Origin: Maricaulis salignorans
GTDB taxonomy: Bacteria; Pseudomonadota; Alphaproteobacteria; Caulobacterales; Maricaulaceae
DNA: 64,000 bases
Assembly (NCBI RefSeq): GCF_900103475.1
Contig: NZ_FNHG01000002.1
Span: 62,001 to 126,000 of the forward strand
Direction of reading: 5' to 3'
The notes under the pieces were generated by a model. It was not told the origin of the DNA and did not search any database. It saw only the letters and a program-made list of their open reading frames with translations. Position numbers and translations under genes: made by a program. Shown here piece after piece: positions 34,680-43,543 of this stretch; the stretch's first letter is position 1, and each line of letters begins with the position of its first letter.

Positions 34680-35331
34680 CCGCGCGCGTCAGGTCGAAAC
34701 CGGCTGCGATGGCGCAGATCAGCAGATACATCACCACTGCCGAGGATCCGGCCAGGGTCAGATCCTCTGGCGGCGGGGTGGTCATTCCCAGATAGAAGAG
34801 CCCCAGCATCAGGGCGGTAGCCACCAGTGGCCAGATGCGGCCGGCCATGCCCTTCGCGCGCGTGCCGGTCAGATAGACCGCCATCGCACCAAGAAACAGC
34901 GCCAGCTCCAGCCCCATCGCGACCGGGAAATTATTCCACAGGCCGAAACCGAATTTGATGTCGGAGCCGGGATAGAGCAGCAGGTCAGGCACGTGCACGA
35001 TCAGATCGGTCAGCCAGTGTGAAAACACGGCCGCGCCGACGATAAGCCCGCCGAGCGTCTTCTCCCTGCGCGCGACCAGACTCCACAGCCAGCCGGCACC
35101 GAGAGACCAGACCAGCGCCATCACCAGGCTATGCGTCCAGGGCATGTCGTAGAGATCGAGACTGTTCGACGCCGTGAACCCCTCAATGATGCGGACATGC
35201 TCGATGCCGGTCGCGATGAAGACACCCCAGGCGATATCGACCAGCTGGACCGCAGCGAACAGAACCCAGAGCGGAACAGTTTTGGCGATGCGCTTGCCAA
35301 GAAAGGCCGGCGCGTAGTGACCGATGAACAT
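34672..35331 (-). CDS. Multi-pass membrane protein of unknown function (metal-dependent hydrolase-like motifs)
   Basis: The 219-residue protein has about six membrane helices. It carries histidine/aspartate motifs within them: GHYAPAF at the start, DMPWTHSLVMALVWSLG near residue 62 and FSHWLTDLIVHVPDL near residue 105. These resemble the YbcI/YdjM-type membrane-bound metal-dependent hydrolases, but the activity is unproved. It is convergent with S10 gene 2 and shares the terminator region; its stop lies in the tail of that hairpin. A diverged copy of its last helix lies at 32943-33027. No symbol is justified. Confidence 0.75.
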   Translation of the reverse strand: MFIGHYAPAFLGKRIAKTVPLWVLFAAVQLVDIAWGVFIATGIEHVRIIEGFTASNSLDLYDMPWTHSLVMALVWSLGAGWLWSLVARREKTLGGLIVGAAVFSHWLTDLIVHVPDLLLYPGSDIKFGFGLWNNFPVAMGLELALFLGAMAVYLTGTRAKGMAGRIWPLVATALMLGLFYLGMTTPPPEDLTLAGSSAVVMYLLICAIAAGFDLTRAAK

Positions 35332-35428
35332 GGTAGTGTTTCCCCGTTTGAATTGCGGGGATGCTAGCAGCGAGCGCAGGCGTGAAGAAAGTGAATTCTG
35401 GGCGGCGGTCGCTCAGACGCGCGCGGCT

Positions 35429-35785
35429 TCAATCAACAGAGCGCCCCTCGGGGCCCGAATAGGCGCGCTCGACTTTGGCCACCCGTAATTCGTAGTGCGT
35501 ATACCAGCGCTCAATGCCCACTTTCTGGGCGACCAGATGCCGGGCGAGTCCCTTCCAGGCCGCGATGCTCTCCTCGTCGCGCCAGTAGGACACCGTAATC
35601 CCCACCCTGTCCGCATCGCGGGCACTTTCTGCGCTCAGACAGCCGGGCTGTTCCAGGGCGAGCGCGTACATCGCGTCGGCCATGGCGCCATAGCCCTCAT
35701 CATTCTCGGCCAGCAGGCTGGTGAAGATAACCGCATAATAGGGCGGCTCTGGCGTTGTGGCGAAACGGCCGGATGGTGTTGTCAT
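35429..35785 (-). CDS. Antibiotic biosynthesis monooxygenase (ABM) domain protein
   Basis: The 118-residue protein has the ABM/dimeric alpha-beta barrel pattern: YYAVIFTSLL, YGAMADAMYALALEQPGCLS, VGITVSYWRDEESIAAWKGL and HLVAQKVGIERWYTHYELRVAKVERAY. Members are small cofactor-free oxygenases or haem-degrading enzymes, and many have unknown substrates. This subgroup, with the pattern EQPGCLSAES, is common and uncharacterised. ATG 35785 is chosen; the longer open frame to 35935 runs into apt. Together with apt it may form the end of one transcript. Confidence 0.87.
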   Translation of the reverse strand: MTTPSGRFATTPEPPYYAVIFTSLLAENDEGYGAMADAMYALALEQPGCLSAESARDADRVGITVSYWRDEESIAAWKGLARHLVAQKVGIERWYTHYELRVAKVERAYSGPEGRSVD

Positions 35786-35819
35786 GGAAATAGCCCTGCC
35801 AGCGAAAGCTCTTTTGCCC

Positions 35820-36350
35820 TCAATGCCCTTCGTAGGATACCAGACTGGAAACCGGCACGCCCAGCGCCTCGATCCGCTTGGCACCGCCCAGTTCGGGCAA
35901 GTCGATGATGAAAGTGGCACCGACGACTGTCGCACCCGCCCGCTGCAGAAGCTTGATCGAAGCTTCCGCCGTGCCGCCGGTGGCGATCAGGTCATCCACC
36001 AGCAAGACACGATCGCCCTCGCGCACAGCATCGCTATGGATCTCGATCGTATCGGTCCCGTATTCCAGCTCATACTCCTCCGACAGCGTCCGCCAGGGCA
36101 ATTTGCCCTTCTTTCGGACCGGCACGAAGCCGACCGATAGCTGGTGAGCCACGGCGCCGCCCAGGATAAACCCGCGGGCCTCGGTACCCGCGACCTGGTC
36201 AATCTTGGCCCCCGCCCAGGGCTGGACCATCTGGTCTATCGCGATGCGAAAAGCGCGCGGATCGCCGATCAAGGTCGTCACGTCGCGAAACATGACACCC
36301 GGCTTGGGATAATCCGGAATGGTGCGAATGGCGGCTTTGAGATCGATCAA
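35820..36350 (-). CDS. apt: Adenine phosphoribosyltransferase (TTG start)
   Basis: Apt salvages adenine with PRPP to give AMP. The 176-residue protein has the family's start [18 protein letters not shown], then [27 protein letters not shown], the flexible loop [20 protein letters not shown] and the PRPP-binding loop [17 protein letters not shown] place the start at TTG 36350 because a GAGGGG ribosome-binding site stands seven bases before it and the protein then begins like other Apt proteins. The TTG at 36365 would put the site inside the gene. It follows the GST gene closely. MtnP, upstream, yields adenine, the substrate of Apt. Confidence 0.93.
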   Translation of the reverse strand: MIDLKAAIRTIPDYPKPGVMFRDVTTLIGDPRAFRIAIDQMVQPWAGAKIDQVAGTEARGFILGGAVAHQLSVGFVPVRKKGKLPWRTLSEEYELEYGTDTIEIHSDAVREGDRVLLVDDLIATGGTAEASIKLLQRAGATVVGATFIIDLPELGGAKRIEALGVPVSSLVSYEGH

Positions 36351-36368
36351 GTCGGTTCCCCTCAAGGG

Positions 36369-37013
36369 TCAGGCGTGTGAGTGGCCAGGCGGCAGCAGGT
36401 CTTCACGCTGCGCCGCGTCGAACCAGTCGCGATAGTCTTCATCGGCCAGAAGCGTATCGCAATAGGCTTGCGACGCCGGATCCAGCTCGATGGCGAAATG
36501 GTGGAAGCGGGCCGCGACCGGGGTGTAGAAGGCGTCGGCAATGCTCCAGCGCCCGAACAGGAAAGGCCCGTCGCCGCTGCGGCGCACCGCGGCCCAGACC
36601 GCCTGGATTGCGACGACATCCCTGCGGACCGCATCATCGAGCGTGACCGGTGCTGCTGTCCGGCGCAGATCCATCGGGCAGGCATTGCGCAGGGCAGAGT
36701 AGCCACTATGCATCGCTGCGGTGACCGAGCGGGCCTGTCCGCGAATGTCCGGATCGGCCGGCCAGAGTATCGGGTTGCGTTCCGCTGCCCATTCGCAAAT
36801 CGCCAGCGAATCCCAGATCGCCACGCCGCCGGTCTCGAGCACAGGCACGGTGCCGCCGGGCGAGGCCGCCTCGAGCGCCGCGCGCGATTCCGGCCGATCG
36901 AGCGGGATCATGTGCTCATCGAACGCAATCCCGGCCTTGCGCAGAGCCAGCCAGGGCCGGAGCGACCAGCTTGAAAGCTGCTTATTGCCGATATGCAGGA
37001 CGGGGCGGTCCAT
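36369..37013 (-). CDS. Glutathione S-transferase family protein
   Basis: The 214-residue protein has the thioredoxin-like N-terminal domain of GSTs: LHIGNKQLSSWSLRPWLAL, with a serine for glutathione activation, then GTVPVLETGGVAIWDSLAICEW, which holds the cis-proline and SNAIL-like glutathione site (here DSLAIC). An all-helical C-terminal domain follows, ending with GRWSIADAFYTPVAARF. It probably conjugates or reduces small electrophiles. The substrate is unknown. It lies between the LprI-like gene (stop two bases away) and apt on one strand, likely one transcript. Confidence 0.92.
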   Translation of the reverse strand: MDRPVLHIGNKQLSSWSLRPWLALRKAGIAFDEHMIPLDRPESRAALEAASPGGTVPVLETGGVAIWDSLAICEWAAERNPILWPADPDIRGQARSVTAAMHSGYSALRNACPMDLRRTAAPVTLDDAVRRDVVAIQAVWAAVRRSGDGPFLFGRWSIADAFYTPVAARFHHFAIELDPASQAYCDTLLADEDYRDWFDAAQREDLLPPGHSHA

Positions 37014-37015
37014 CT

Positions 37016-37414
37016 TCAGTGCTCCAGCAATTCCGCGGCCCGCGCCCGATCAAGACTGATCTGACAATCGAGGATCATTTCCTCACGCGAGGAGTCACTG
37101 ATGAACATCAGCGATCCGCGCCGGACACATTCGGCATCGCGATACCGGGTCCAGCTGGCCTGGGCCTGGTCGAGGCTGGCTTCCGCGTTGAACAGGTTGC
37201 CTGAATCGAGATCGGATTCGCGCGCCTCCTGGCGGGCCGCTTCATGGGCTGCCCGAAGGTCGTCCGCCGCTGCACTTGCCAGCGCGCTCAGGCAGGACCG
37301 GCGCGCACGCGCATCGGTGACATGCTCGGCGCATTCGAACGCCGGACGCGCATTGGGCGCACCGAGAACCGGCACATCACCCTGAACCAGCAGGGCCATC
37401 ACAAAAATCAACAT
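37016..37414 (-). CDS. LprI-like (DUF1311) exported protein
   Basis: The 132-residue protein starts with a short signal-like segment (MLIFVMALLVQGDVPVLG). It then shows the DUF1311/lysozyme-inhibitor LprI pattern: FECAEHVTDARARRSCLSAL, a long helix AAHEAARQEARESD, SLDQAQASWTRYRDAECVRRG and a final cysteine in EMILDCQISLDRARAAEL. Four cysteines probably form two disulphides in the periplasm. Some members inhibit lysozyme; that role is not shown here. ATG 37414 follows GGGAG; longer readings to 37627 look non-coding. The signal peptide is short, so secretion is likely but not sure. Confidence 0.8.
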   Translation of the reverse strand: MLIFVMALLVQGDVPVLGAPNARPAFECAEHVTDARARRSCLSALASAAADDLRAAHEAARQEARESDLDSGNLFNAEASLDQAQASWTRYRDAECVRRGSLMFISDSSREEMILDCQISLDRARAAELLEH

Positions 37415-37538
37415 CGCACACTCCCGAACACAACAGCCATCTTTATGGACGAGGGCAGGATCAGGGAAAAGGCTTGTTGGCTTCTGGCCGGCGTTTCCCC
37501 GGGCCCAGCCACCCGCCAACGCGGCGCCAGAGGCCCCA

Positions 37539-38414
37539 CTAGGCGAACACCCGCCCGGCGATAACCGCGAGCCGCGCGACCATCGCCGGATCGCGTGCCC
37601 CGGGCGGGGTAATGATGGCACTGTCAAGCACGGCTTCGATCCCGTCCGGACCGGGCACCCTCGTCTGCCCGGCGAGCGTCGCGGTCAGGCCGTCGAGCAA
37701 TCGTTTCGCCTTGACGGTGTTGGCGCGCATCACTTCGAGCACGAGCGCGACGTCGACACTGTGCGTGTCGTCGCGCCAGCAATCATAATCGGTGACCATG
37801 GCAATCGAGGCATAGGGCAGCTCGGCTTCACGGGCGAGGCGGGCCTCGGGCATATTCGTCATGCCGATCACATCCATGCCCCATTGCCGGTAGAGTTCGC
37901 TCTCGGCGCGGGTGGAGAATTGCGGCCCTTCCATCGCCAGATAGGTGCCACGCGGTGTCAGCGCGATACCGGCTGCCATTCCAGCCTCCGCCGCGAGCCG
38001 TGAGAGGCGGCTACAGACCGGTTTGGCCATCGGCACGTGTGCGACACAACCCGGACCGAAAAAGCTCCTCTCGCGCCCCTCAGTGCGGTCGACATACTGA
38101 TCGACCATCACGAAATGCCCCGGCGGCAAGTCTTCGCGCAGGGAGCCACAGGCAGAGATCGAGAGGATGTCGGTGCAACCCGCCTGTTTCAGCGCCGCGA
38201 TATTGGCGCGGTAGGGAATGTTCGATGGGGGCAGGCGGTGACCTTGCCCATGGCGGGGCAGAAAGACCAGCGGCACGCCATGCAGCTCACCAAAGGTCAG
38301 CAGGTCAGACGGTTCGCCCCAGGGCGTCGTGGTGGCCTCGCGCCGGATATTGGCAAGGCCATCGAGCTCATACAGGCCGGAACCACCAATAATGCCGAGT
38401 GTCCATTGGGTCAT
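37539..38414 (-). CDS. mtnP: S-methyl-5'-thioadenosine phosphorylase
   Basis: MtnP splits methylthioadenosine into adenine and methylthioribose-1-phosphate, recovering adenine and methionine precursors. The 291-residue protein has the phosphate loop LGIIGGSGLYEL, FLPRHGQGHRLPPSNIPYRANI, SISACGSLREDLPPGHFVMV, GPQFSTRAESELYRQWGMDVIGMTNMPEA split over two conserved blocks, and VTDYDCWR. The size and the serine/threonine pattern favour MtnP over the closely similar purine nucleoside phosphorylase. apt downstream on the same strand could reuse the released adenine. Confidence 0.93.
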   Translation of the reverse strand: MTQWTLGIIGGSGLYELDGLANIRREATTTPWGEPSDLLTFGELHGVPLVFLPRHGQGHRLPPSNIPYRANIAALKQAGCTDILSISACGSLREDLPPGHFVMVDQYVDRTEGRERSFFGPGCVAHVPMAKPVCSRLSRLAAEAGMAAGIALTPRGTYLAMEGPQFSTRAESELYRQWGMDVIGMTNMPEARLAREAELPYASIAMVTDYDCWRDDTHSVDVALVLEVMRANTVKAKRLLDGLTATLAGQTRVPGPDGIEAVLDSAIITPPGARDPAMVARLAVIAGRVFA

Positions 38415-38440
38415 CGATTGATCTCCCCTGCCAGAAAACG

Positions 38441-38471
38441 AAAAAGGGCTGCGAACTCACGTCCGCAGCCC
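38441..38471 (-). terminator. Intrinsic terminator of the pet operon
   Basis: On the minus strand GGGCTGCG and CGCAGCCC (38446-38453 with 38464-38471) pair around ten bases and are followed by TTTTTCGTTTT, 25 bases past the petC stop. This cleanly separates petABC from mtnP. Confidence 0.88.
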
Positions 38472-38495
38472 CAATTCATACCGCGTATTGCGCGA

Positions 38496-39299
38496 TCAAT
38501 GCTTCACATTCGCCCAGATCTGGCGGTAGGCGATGTAGACGAGGATCGCGAAGATGAAGAGGTAGAGCAACACCATCACGCCCATCTGCTTGCGCGCTTC
38601 CATGTGAGGATCGGCGGCCCAGGTGAGGAAGGTGACGATGTCTTCCGACATCTGTTCCATCGTCGCTTCAGTGCCGTCAGAATAGGTAACAATACCCTCC
38701 GAGAGCGGCGACGCCATCGCCAGCAAGCCACCCGGGAAGTAGGGATTGTAATGCTGGCCAGCGGCCACATGCACATCCTCGGGCACTTCCTCGTCATAGC
38801 CGAGCAACAGGGAGCGCACATAATCGGCGCCATGGCTGCGGGCCTTGACGATCAGCGACAGGTCCGGCGGCAGGGCGCCACCATTGGAGCCGCGAGCCTG
38901 TTGCGGATTGGCGAAGGGTGACGGGAAAGCATCGCTCGGCAGGCCGGGACGCTCGAACATGTCACCGGCATCGTCCGGACCATCTTCAATCATATAGCCA
39001 GCCGCGATTTGCATCACGATCGGATTGTCATTCGCATTCGGGAATTCAGCGCTCTCGAACGGACCACCGGTCTCGCCGAGATTGCGGAATTTGATCAGAT
39101 CGAGCGAGTGACAGCTGGCGCAGACTTCCTGGTAAATCTGCAGGCCGCGCTGGACCGCTTCGCGGTCAAATGTGCCGAACGGGCCGGCATTGTGCCAGTG
39201 ATGATGCTCGGGCGCACGCTGGCCGGAACTCGCCGCCCAGGCAAGACCGGAAAGGCCAAGAGCTGCCAGGGCAGCGACGAAAATGCGGGTCATCTTCAT
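38496..39299 (-). CDS. petC: Cytochrome c1 of the bc1 complex
   Basis: Cytochrome c1 passes electrons from the Rieske centre to soluble or membrane cytochrome c on the periplasmic side. The 267-residue protein has a signal peptide (RIFVAALAALGLSGLAWA), the haem c site VCASCHSLDLIKFRNLGE, LPPDLSLIVKARSHGADYV, YNPYFPGG, and the sixth-ligand methionine region IAMASPL (LAMASPL here). A C-terminal membrane anchor (VLLYLFIFAILVYIAYRQIW) ends it. ATG 39299 has GGGGAG eight bases upstream, unlike ATG 39305. It is the last gene of petABC. Confidence 0.96.
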   Translation of the reverse strand: MKMTRIFVAALAALGLSGLAWAASSGQRAPEHHHWHNAGPFGTFDREAVQRGLQIYQEVCASCHSLDLIKFRNLGETGGPFESAEFPNANDNPIVMQIAAGYMIEDGPDDAGDMFERPGLPSDAFPSPFANPQQARGSNGGALPPDLSLIVKARSHGADYVRSLLLGYDEEVPEDVHVAAGQHYNPYFPGGLLAMASPLSEGIVTYSDGTEATMEQMSEDIVTFLTWAADPHMEARKQMGVMVLLYLFIFAILVYIAYRQIWANVKH

Positions 39300-39312
39300 G
39301 GTCATCGCTCCC

Positions 39313-40611
39313 CTATGCCTTGGCCGTGCCGAGGACAGCCGCTTCGATTGAAGCAGGACGGTCCAGCGGCTTCTCGATAAGTCCCATCACCGGCAGAACG
39401 ATGAGGAAGTAGGCGAAATAATAGAATGTCAGCAGCTGCGCGAACCAGACAAACTTGAAGCCCGTCGCCACGCCTTCGGCATCATGGCCGATCGCGAAGA
39501 CGAGATCGTCAGGGTTTTTCGCACCGCACCAGCCCAGGCCGAGACAGGCCAGGACGAAGAGGATGAAGAACACCCGCGTCACCGGACGGAAGCGCATGGA
39601 CCGAACCTTCGACGTGTCGAGCCAGGGCAGGACAAAGAGGATCAGGATCGCACCGAACATCGCGATCACACCGCCAAGCTTGGCGTCGATCGGACCAATA
39701 TCGAAGGTGATCGCCCGCAGGATCGCGTAGAAGGGCAGGTAATACCATTCCGGAACGATGTGAGCCGGGGTCGAAAGCGGATCAGCCGGGATGAAGTTGT
39801 CGGCATGGCCCAGAACGTTTGGCAGGAAGAAGACGAAAGCCGCGAAGACGATCAGATAGACGATGATCGCGAAGCCATCCTTCACCGTGTAGAACGGGTG
39901 GAAGGGCAGCGTGTCTTTCTTGCTCTTCGGCTCGATACCGACCGGATTGCCATTGCCGGGAACGTGCAGCGCCCAGATGTGCAGGGCGACGACGGCCGCG
40001 ATCACGAAGGGCAGCAGATAGTGCAGCGAGAAGAAGCGGCTCAGCGTGGCCTGGCCGACGGAGAAACCACCCCACAGCCATTCGCGGATCGCATCACCGA
40101 TGAAGGGCAGCGCGCCGATCAGATTGGTGATCACCATCGCACCCCAATAGGACATCTGGCCCCAAGGCAGCACGTAGCCCATAAAGCCGGTCGCCATCAT
40201 CAGCAGATAAATGACGACGCCGAGAATCCAGAGGATTTCGCGCGGTGCCTTGTAGGAGCCGTAATACAGGCCCCGGAACATGTGGATATAGACCGCGACG
40301 AAGAAGAAGCTGGCGCCATTGGCGTGCATGGACTGGATCAGCCAGCCAAACTTCACGTCACGGCGGATCCGCTCGAGGCTTTCGAAAGCCATGCTCTCAT
40401 GCGGCACATAATGCATGGCCAGCACGATGCCGGAAATGATCTGGATGACGAGGAAGATCGCGAGGATCCCGCCAAACGTCCACCAATAGTTCAGATTCCG
40501 CGGCGTCGGGAAATCGACAAAACTGTCATAGCCGAGGCGAATGATTGGAAGGCGCTGGTCCATCCAGCGCGTGAAACCGGTTTTCGGCTCATAGGTCGAA
40601 GGACCGCTCAT
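39313..40611 (-). CDS. petB: Cytochrome b of the bc1 complex
   Basis: Cytochrome b carries the two b haems and both quinone sites in the inner membrane. The 432-residue protein has eight or so helices and typical segments: [72 protein letters not shown], and the Qo-site [15 protein letters not shown]. The haem-binding histidine pairs fall in helices 2 and 4 as usual. Its ATG shares four bases with the petA stop (ATGA), so the two are translationally coupled. The length suits the alphaproteobacterial fused form. Confidence 0.97.
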   Translation of the reverse strand: MSGPSTYEPKTGFTRWMDQRLPIIRLGYDSFVDFPTPRNLNYWWTFGGILAIFLVIQIISGIVLAMHYVPHESMAFESLERIRRDVKFGWLIQSMHANGASFFFVAVYIHMFRGLYYGSYKAPREILWILGVVIYLLMMATGFMGYVLPWGQMSYWGAMVITNLIGALPFIGDAIREWLWGGFSVGQATLSRFFSLHYLLPFVIAAVVALHIWALHVPGNGNPVGIEPKSKKDTLPFHPFYTVKDGFAIIVYLIVFAAFVFFLPNVLGHADNFIPADPLSTPAHIVPEWYYLPFYAILRAITFDIGPIDAKLGGVIAMFGAILILFVLPWLDTSKVRSMRFRPVTRVFFILFVLACLGLGWCGAKNPDDLVFAIGHDAEGVATGFKFVWFAQLLTFYYFAYFLIVLPVMGLIEKPLDRPASIEAAVLGTAKA

Positions 40612-41234
40612 GATGCAACCCACCCAGATTGTGCAGCTTCGTCAGGCGACAGACCGATCTTCACGGTCGTTTCCGATTCAAAGTAATAGTCGGGAACCGG
40701 CAGGTTCTCCGGGGCCGGCCCGCGGCGAATACGTGCCGAGGCGTCATAGTGCGAGCCATGGCACGGGCAGTACCAGCCATCATAATCACCGGTATCAGCG
40801 CCAATCCCGAGCGGGACGCAGCCGAGATGGGTGCAATTGCCTTTGACGATCAGATACTCCGGCCGCAGGACGCGATTCTCATCGGCCGCCGAGGCATTTT
40901 CCATGCCGGCATTGAGATTGCGCGAAGCTTCATCAGGCAGATCGCCAAGTGGCACAGCGCGGGCTTCGTCAATCATCGCCTGGGTGCGGTGGCGGATAAA
41001 GACCGGGCCGCCGCGCCACATCACCGTAATCTCTGTTCCATCGGTCACGGTCGACACATCAACCCGGATCGAACCAAGGGCGAGCGTGTCCGCTGCCGGG
41101 TTCATCTGATCGATGAATGGCCAGATTGCCAGGCCGCCGCCAATCGCGGCAGCGCCTGTCGCCGCGATGTAGATGAAGTCGCGGCGAGATGGTTCCTGAC
41201 CATGTTCACCGAGCGCGCCGTTCTGTTCCGTCAC
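40608..41234 (-). CDS. petA: Rieske iron-sulphur subunit of the bc1 complex
   Basis: The Rieske protein takes electrons from ubiquinol. The 208-residue protein has a twin-arginine motif (SRRDFIYIA) and one N-terminal anchor, which is the Tat-exported form usual for Rieske proteins. The cluster-binding boxes CTHLGC and CPCHGSHYD supply two cysteines and two histidines, plus the outer disulphide pair. [14 protein letters not shown] closes the fold. It is the first gene of petABC on the minus strand, divergent from trmL across 181 bases that must hold the pet promoter. Confidence 0.97.
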   Translation of the reverse strand: MTEQNGALGEHGQEPSRRDFIYIAATGAAAIGGGLAIWPFIDQMNPAADTLALGSIRVDVSTVTDGTEITVMWRGGPVFIRHRTQAMIDEARAVPLGDLPDEASRNLNAGMENASAADENRVLRPEYLIVKGNCTHLGCVPLGIGADTGDYDGWYCPCHGSHYDASARIRRGPAPENLPVPDYYFESETTVKIGLSPDEAAQSGWVAS

Positions 41235-41415
41235 GAGCCGACCTCTTCTCTTTTCTTAAACGGGGGTCACGCGAATGCGGCCCCCTGCCCCAGATAACTT
41301 GACGTCTTCGCCCAAGCGGGCTTTGACGCCGTATAACCTAATGCCGGATTGGCTGACCAGTGCGTGGCGCAATGCCACATGCTGAAATCGACCCCCGGCC
41401 AATGCGCGGCTTAAA

Positions 41416-41862
41416 ATGCGGATCGTTTTTTTTCAACCTGATATTCCGCAAAATCTTGGGGCGGCCATGCGCGTGGCCGCCTGCTTCGGTGCGGGTATGG
41501 ACATCGTCGAGCCCTGCGCATTCCCCTTAACAGACAAGAAAATTCGCGCCGCTGCGATGGATTATGGTGCGGCAATTTCACCCACCCGGCACGCCTCCTG
41601 GACTGCATATCAAAATAGTGCAGAAGCCGCCCGCGGGCGTCTCGTCCTGTTCACAACCGCCGGCGCGGGAGAAATCTGGGACTTCGATTTTTCTGCAGAT
41701 GACCGCCTGCTTTTCGGTCGCGAGAGCGCCGGCGTGCCGGAAAACGTGCACGAATCAGCTGACGAGCGATTGCGCATTCCGATTCGCGAAGGAATGAGAT
41801 CGCTCAATGTGACGGTCACGGCGGCGATCGCGCTGGCGGAAGCCAGCCGGCAATTGCGCTAG
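41416..41862 (+). CDS. trmL: tRNA (cytidine(34)-2'-O)-methyltransferase
   Basis: TrmL methylates the wobble nucleotide of some tRNA-Leu species. The 148-residue protein is a minimal SPOUT (knotted) methyltransferase: RIVFFQPDIPQNLGAAMR, FGAGMDIVEPCAFPLTDKKIRAAAMDY, RLVLFTTAGA, LLFGRESAGVPENVHESA and the knot segment RIPIREGMRSLNVTVTAAIALAE. These match TrmL rather than TrmH or TrmJ. It is divergent from petA. The spacer to the next gene is about 300 bases. Confidence 0.93.
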   Translation: MRIVFFQPDIPQNLGAAMRVAACFGAGMDIVEPCAFPLTDKKIRAAAMDYGAAISPTRHASWTAYQNSAEAARGRLVLFTTAGAGEIWDFDFSADDRLLFGRESAGVPENVHESADERLRIPIREGMRSLNVTVTAAIALAEASRQLR

Positions 41863-42166
41863 AGCGGAACCCGCAGTTCTGCAAGCATTGCCCGCGCTGC
41901 CGCATCAATTATGCCTTGCGCTGCAGTGCAACATGTGACCATCTCCCCCTGCCTGCGCTCCACGCGTAGACGCCAAGGTGAGTCAAGGCGCGCAGGGAAT
42001 ACCGGCAGACGGCTGCTTATTCGCTTCCGACCGCCATCAGCGCCCCCGGACATTTGCCAGTTGATGGTTGGTGTCGCAGGAGCATCGCCGAGCGGCTGAC
42101 CTACGCAAGCTTCTTTTAAAATTTATTCGGTGCAGCGTGCGGACTTTTCCGTGCGCACGCCTCAAT
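41863..42166. other. Long leader/spacer upstream of the DEAD-box helicase gene
   Basis: No gene is supported here. The last 70 bases hold a small AT-rich patch (TTTTAAAATTTATT at about 42114-42127), a reasonable promoter place for the helicase gene. The short inverted pair GTGCG/CGCAC lies around 42151-42158. RNA helicase genes often have long regulated leaders, but I see no known motif such as a cold-shock box. Confidence 0.4.
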
Positions 42167-43468
42167 ATGAGTGTCCATTTGACCCAATTTGCAGATCTCG
42201 GCCTGGCCGAACCCGTCCTGCGCGCCATTACGGCCGCTGGTTATGAAACCCCTACCCCCATTCAGGCGAAAGCCATCCCTACCCTGCTCGAAGGGCGCGA
42301 CCTGATCGGTATCGCCCAGACCGGTACCGGCAAGACCGCCGCCTTTGTGCTGCCATTGCTGACGCGCCTGGCACAAGCCAATGAGCGCCCCAATCCACGT
42401 AATTGCCGCGCCCTCATCCTGGCGCCAACGCGTGAGCTGGCCGCCCAGATCGATGACTCGATCCGCGACTATGCCAAATTCATGAAGCTGACCCATTGTG
42501 TGGTTGTCGGCGGCGTGAAGCCTCGCCCGCAGATCAAGCGCCTTGAAGGCGGCGTCGACATTCTCGTCGCCACGCCCGGCCGCCTGCTCGACCATGTCTC
42601 GACCGGCGCGCTGCGCCTTGACGGCGTCAAGACGGTGATCCTCGACGAAGCCGACCAGATGATGGATCTCGGCTTCATGCCGGCAATCCGCCAGATCATG
42701 TCGAAGCTGCGCAAGACCCGCCAGACCATGCTGTTCTCCGCCACCATGCCGGCCCAGATCCGCAAGCTGGCCAGCGATTTCCTCGACAATCCGGCAGAAG
42801 TCAGCGTGGCGCCGCAATCCAAGCCGATCGAGCGTATCCAGCAGGAAGTGATGCTGATGGATGCCTCCGCCAAGCGCAATGCGCTGCGCGACATCCTGAA
42901 AGCTCCGGAAGTCAAACTCGCCATCGTCTTCACGCGCACCAAGCGCGGCGCCGACCGTGTCGTCCAGAACCTGGAGAAAGACGGCCTGCGCGCTGCCGCC
43001 ATCCACGGCAACAAGAGCCAGAACCAGCGGGAAAAGACCCTCGCCAACTTCAAGAATGGTTCGGTCAATATCCTGGTCGCGACCGATATTGCCGCCCGCG
43101 GCATTGATGTCGACGGCATCACCCATGTCGTGAACTATGAAATGCCGACCGTGGCCGAGGTCTATGTCCACCGCATCGGCCGCACCGCACGCGCCGGCAC
43201 CGATGGCATTGCCATTGCCCTTGTGGAACCGGACGAGCGCACCATGCTGCGCGAGATCGAAAACCTGATCGGCAAGTATCTCACGGCCGAGGGCGCCGCC
43301 CTGCACATTCCAAAGCCGATCAAGAAACCCGGTGGCGGCAATCGTGGCGGCGGCGGTGGCGGACAACGCCGCGGTGGTCGTCCACAAGGCCAGACCGTGA
43401 CTGCAACCGGCTCACGCAAGCCGGGCGGTCGCCGTCCGGGCCAGAGTGGCCAACGCAAAGCGGGTTAA
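42167..43468 (+). CDS. DEAD-box ATP-dependent RNA helicase, RhlE-like
   Basis: The 433-residue protein has every DEAD-box motif in order: Q motif (GYETPTPIQAKAIP), I (AQTGTGKT), Ia (APTRELAAQ), II (DEAD), III (SAT), then IV-VI with VATDIAARGIDVDG and YVHRIGRTARAG. After the two RecA-like domains comes a glycine/arginine-rich tail (NRGGGGGGQRRGGRP) that probably binds RNA loosely. This short tail type fits the RhlE group. It would unwind RNA during ribosome assembly or decay. ATG 42167 starts MSVHLTQFADLGL; the frame reaches further upstream to 42068 without family similarity. A perfect hairpin follows the stop. Confidence 0.93.
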   Translation: MSVHLTQFADLGLAEPVLRAITAAGYETPTPIQAKAIPTLLEGRDLIGIAQTGTGKTAAFVLPLLTRLAQANERPNPRNCRALILAPTRELAAQIDDSIRDYAKFMKLTHCVVVGGVKPRPQIKRLEGGVDILVATPGRLLDHVSTGALRLDGVKTVILDEADQMMDLGFMPAIRQIMSKLRKTRQTMLFSATMPAQIRKLASDFLDNPAEVSVAPQSKPIERIQQEVMLMDASAKRNALRDILKAPEVKLAIVFTRTKRGADRVVQNLEKDGLRAAAIHGNKSQNQREKTLANFKNGSVNILVATDIAARGIDVDGITHVVNYEMPTVAEVYVHRIGRTARAGTDGIAIALVEPDERTMLREIENLIGKYLTAEGAALHIPKPIKKPGGGNRGGGGGGQRRGGRPQGQTVTATGSRKPGGRRPGQSGQRKAG

Positions 43469-43481
43469 ACCGCTACGAGTT

Positions 43482-43515
43482 GTCGCGGGCCGCGAATGGC
43501 CCGCGACCTTGCCCT
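43482..43515 (+). terminator. Perfect 10-bp hairpin after the helicase gene
   Basis: GTCGCGGGCC (43482-43491) pairs with GGCCCGCGAC (43498-43507) around six bases, 14 bases past the stop, and CTTGCCCTT follows. It is a likely terminator with a poor T-tail. Confidence 0.55.
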
Positions 43516-43543
43516 TCGCGGCAAGCGCCGTATTGATGGCGTC

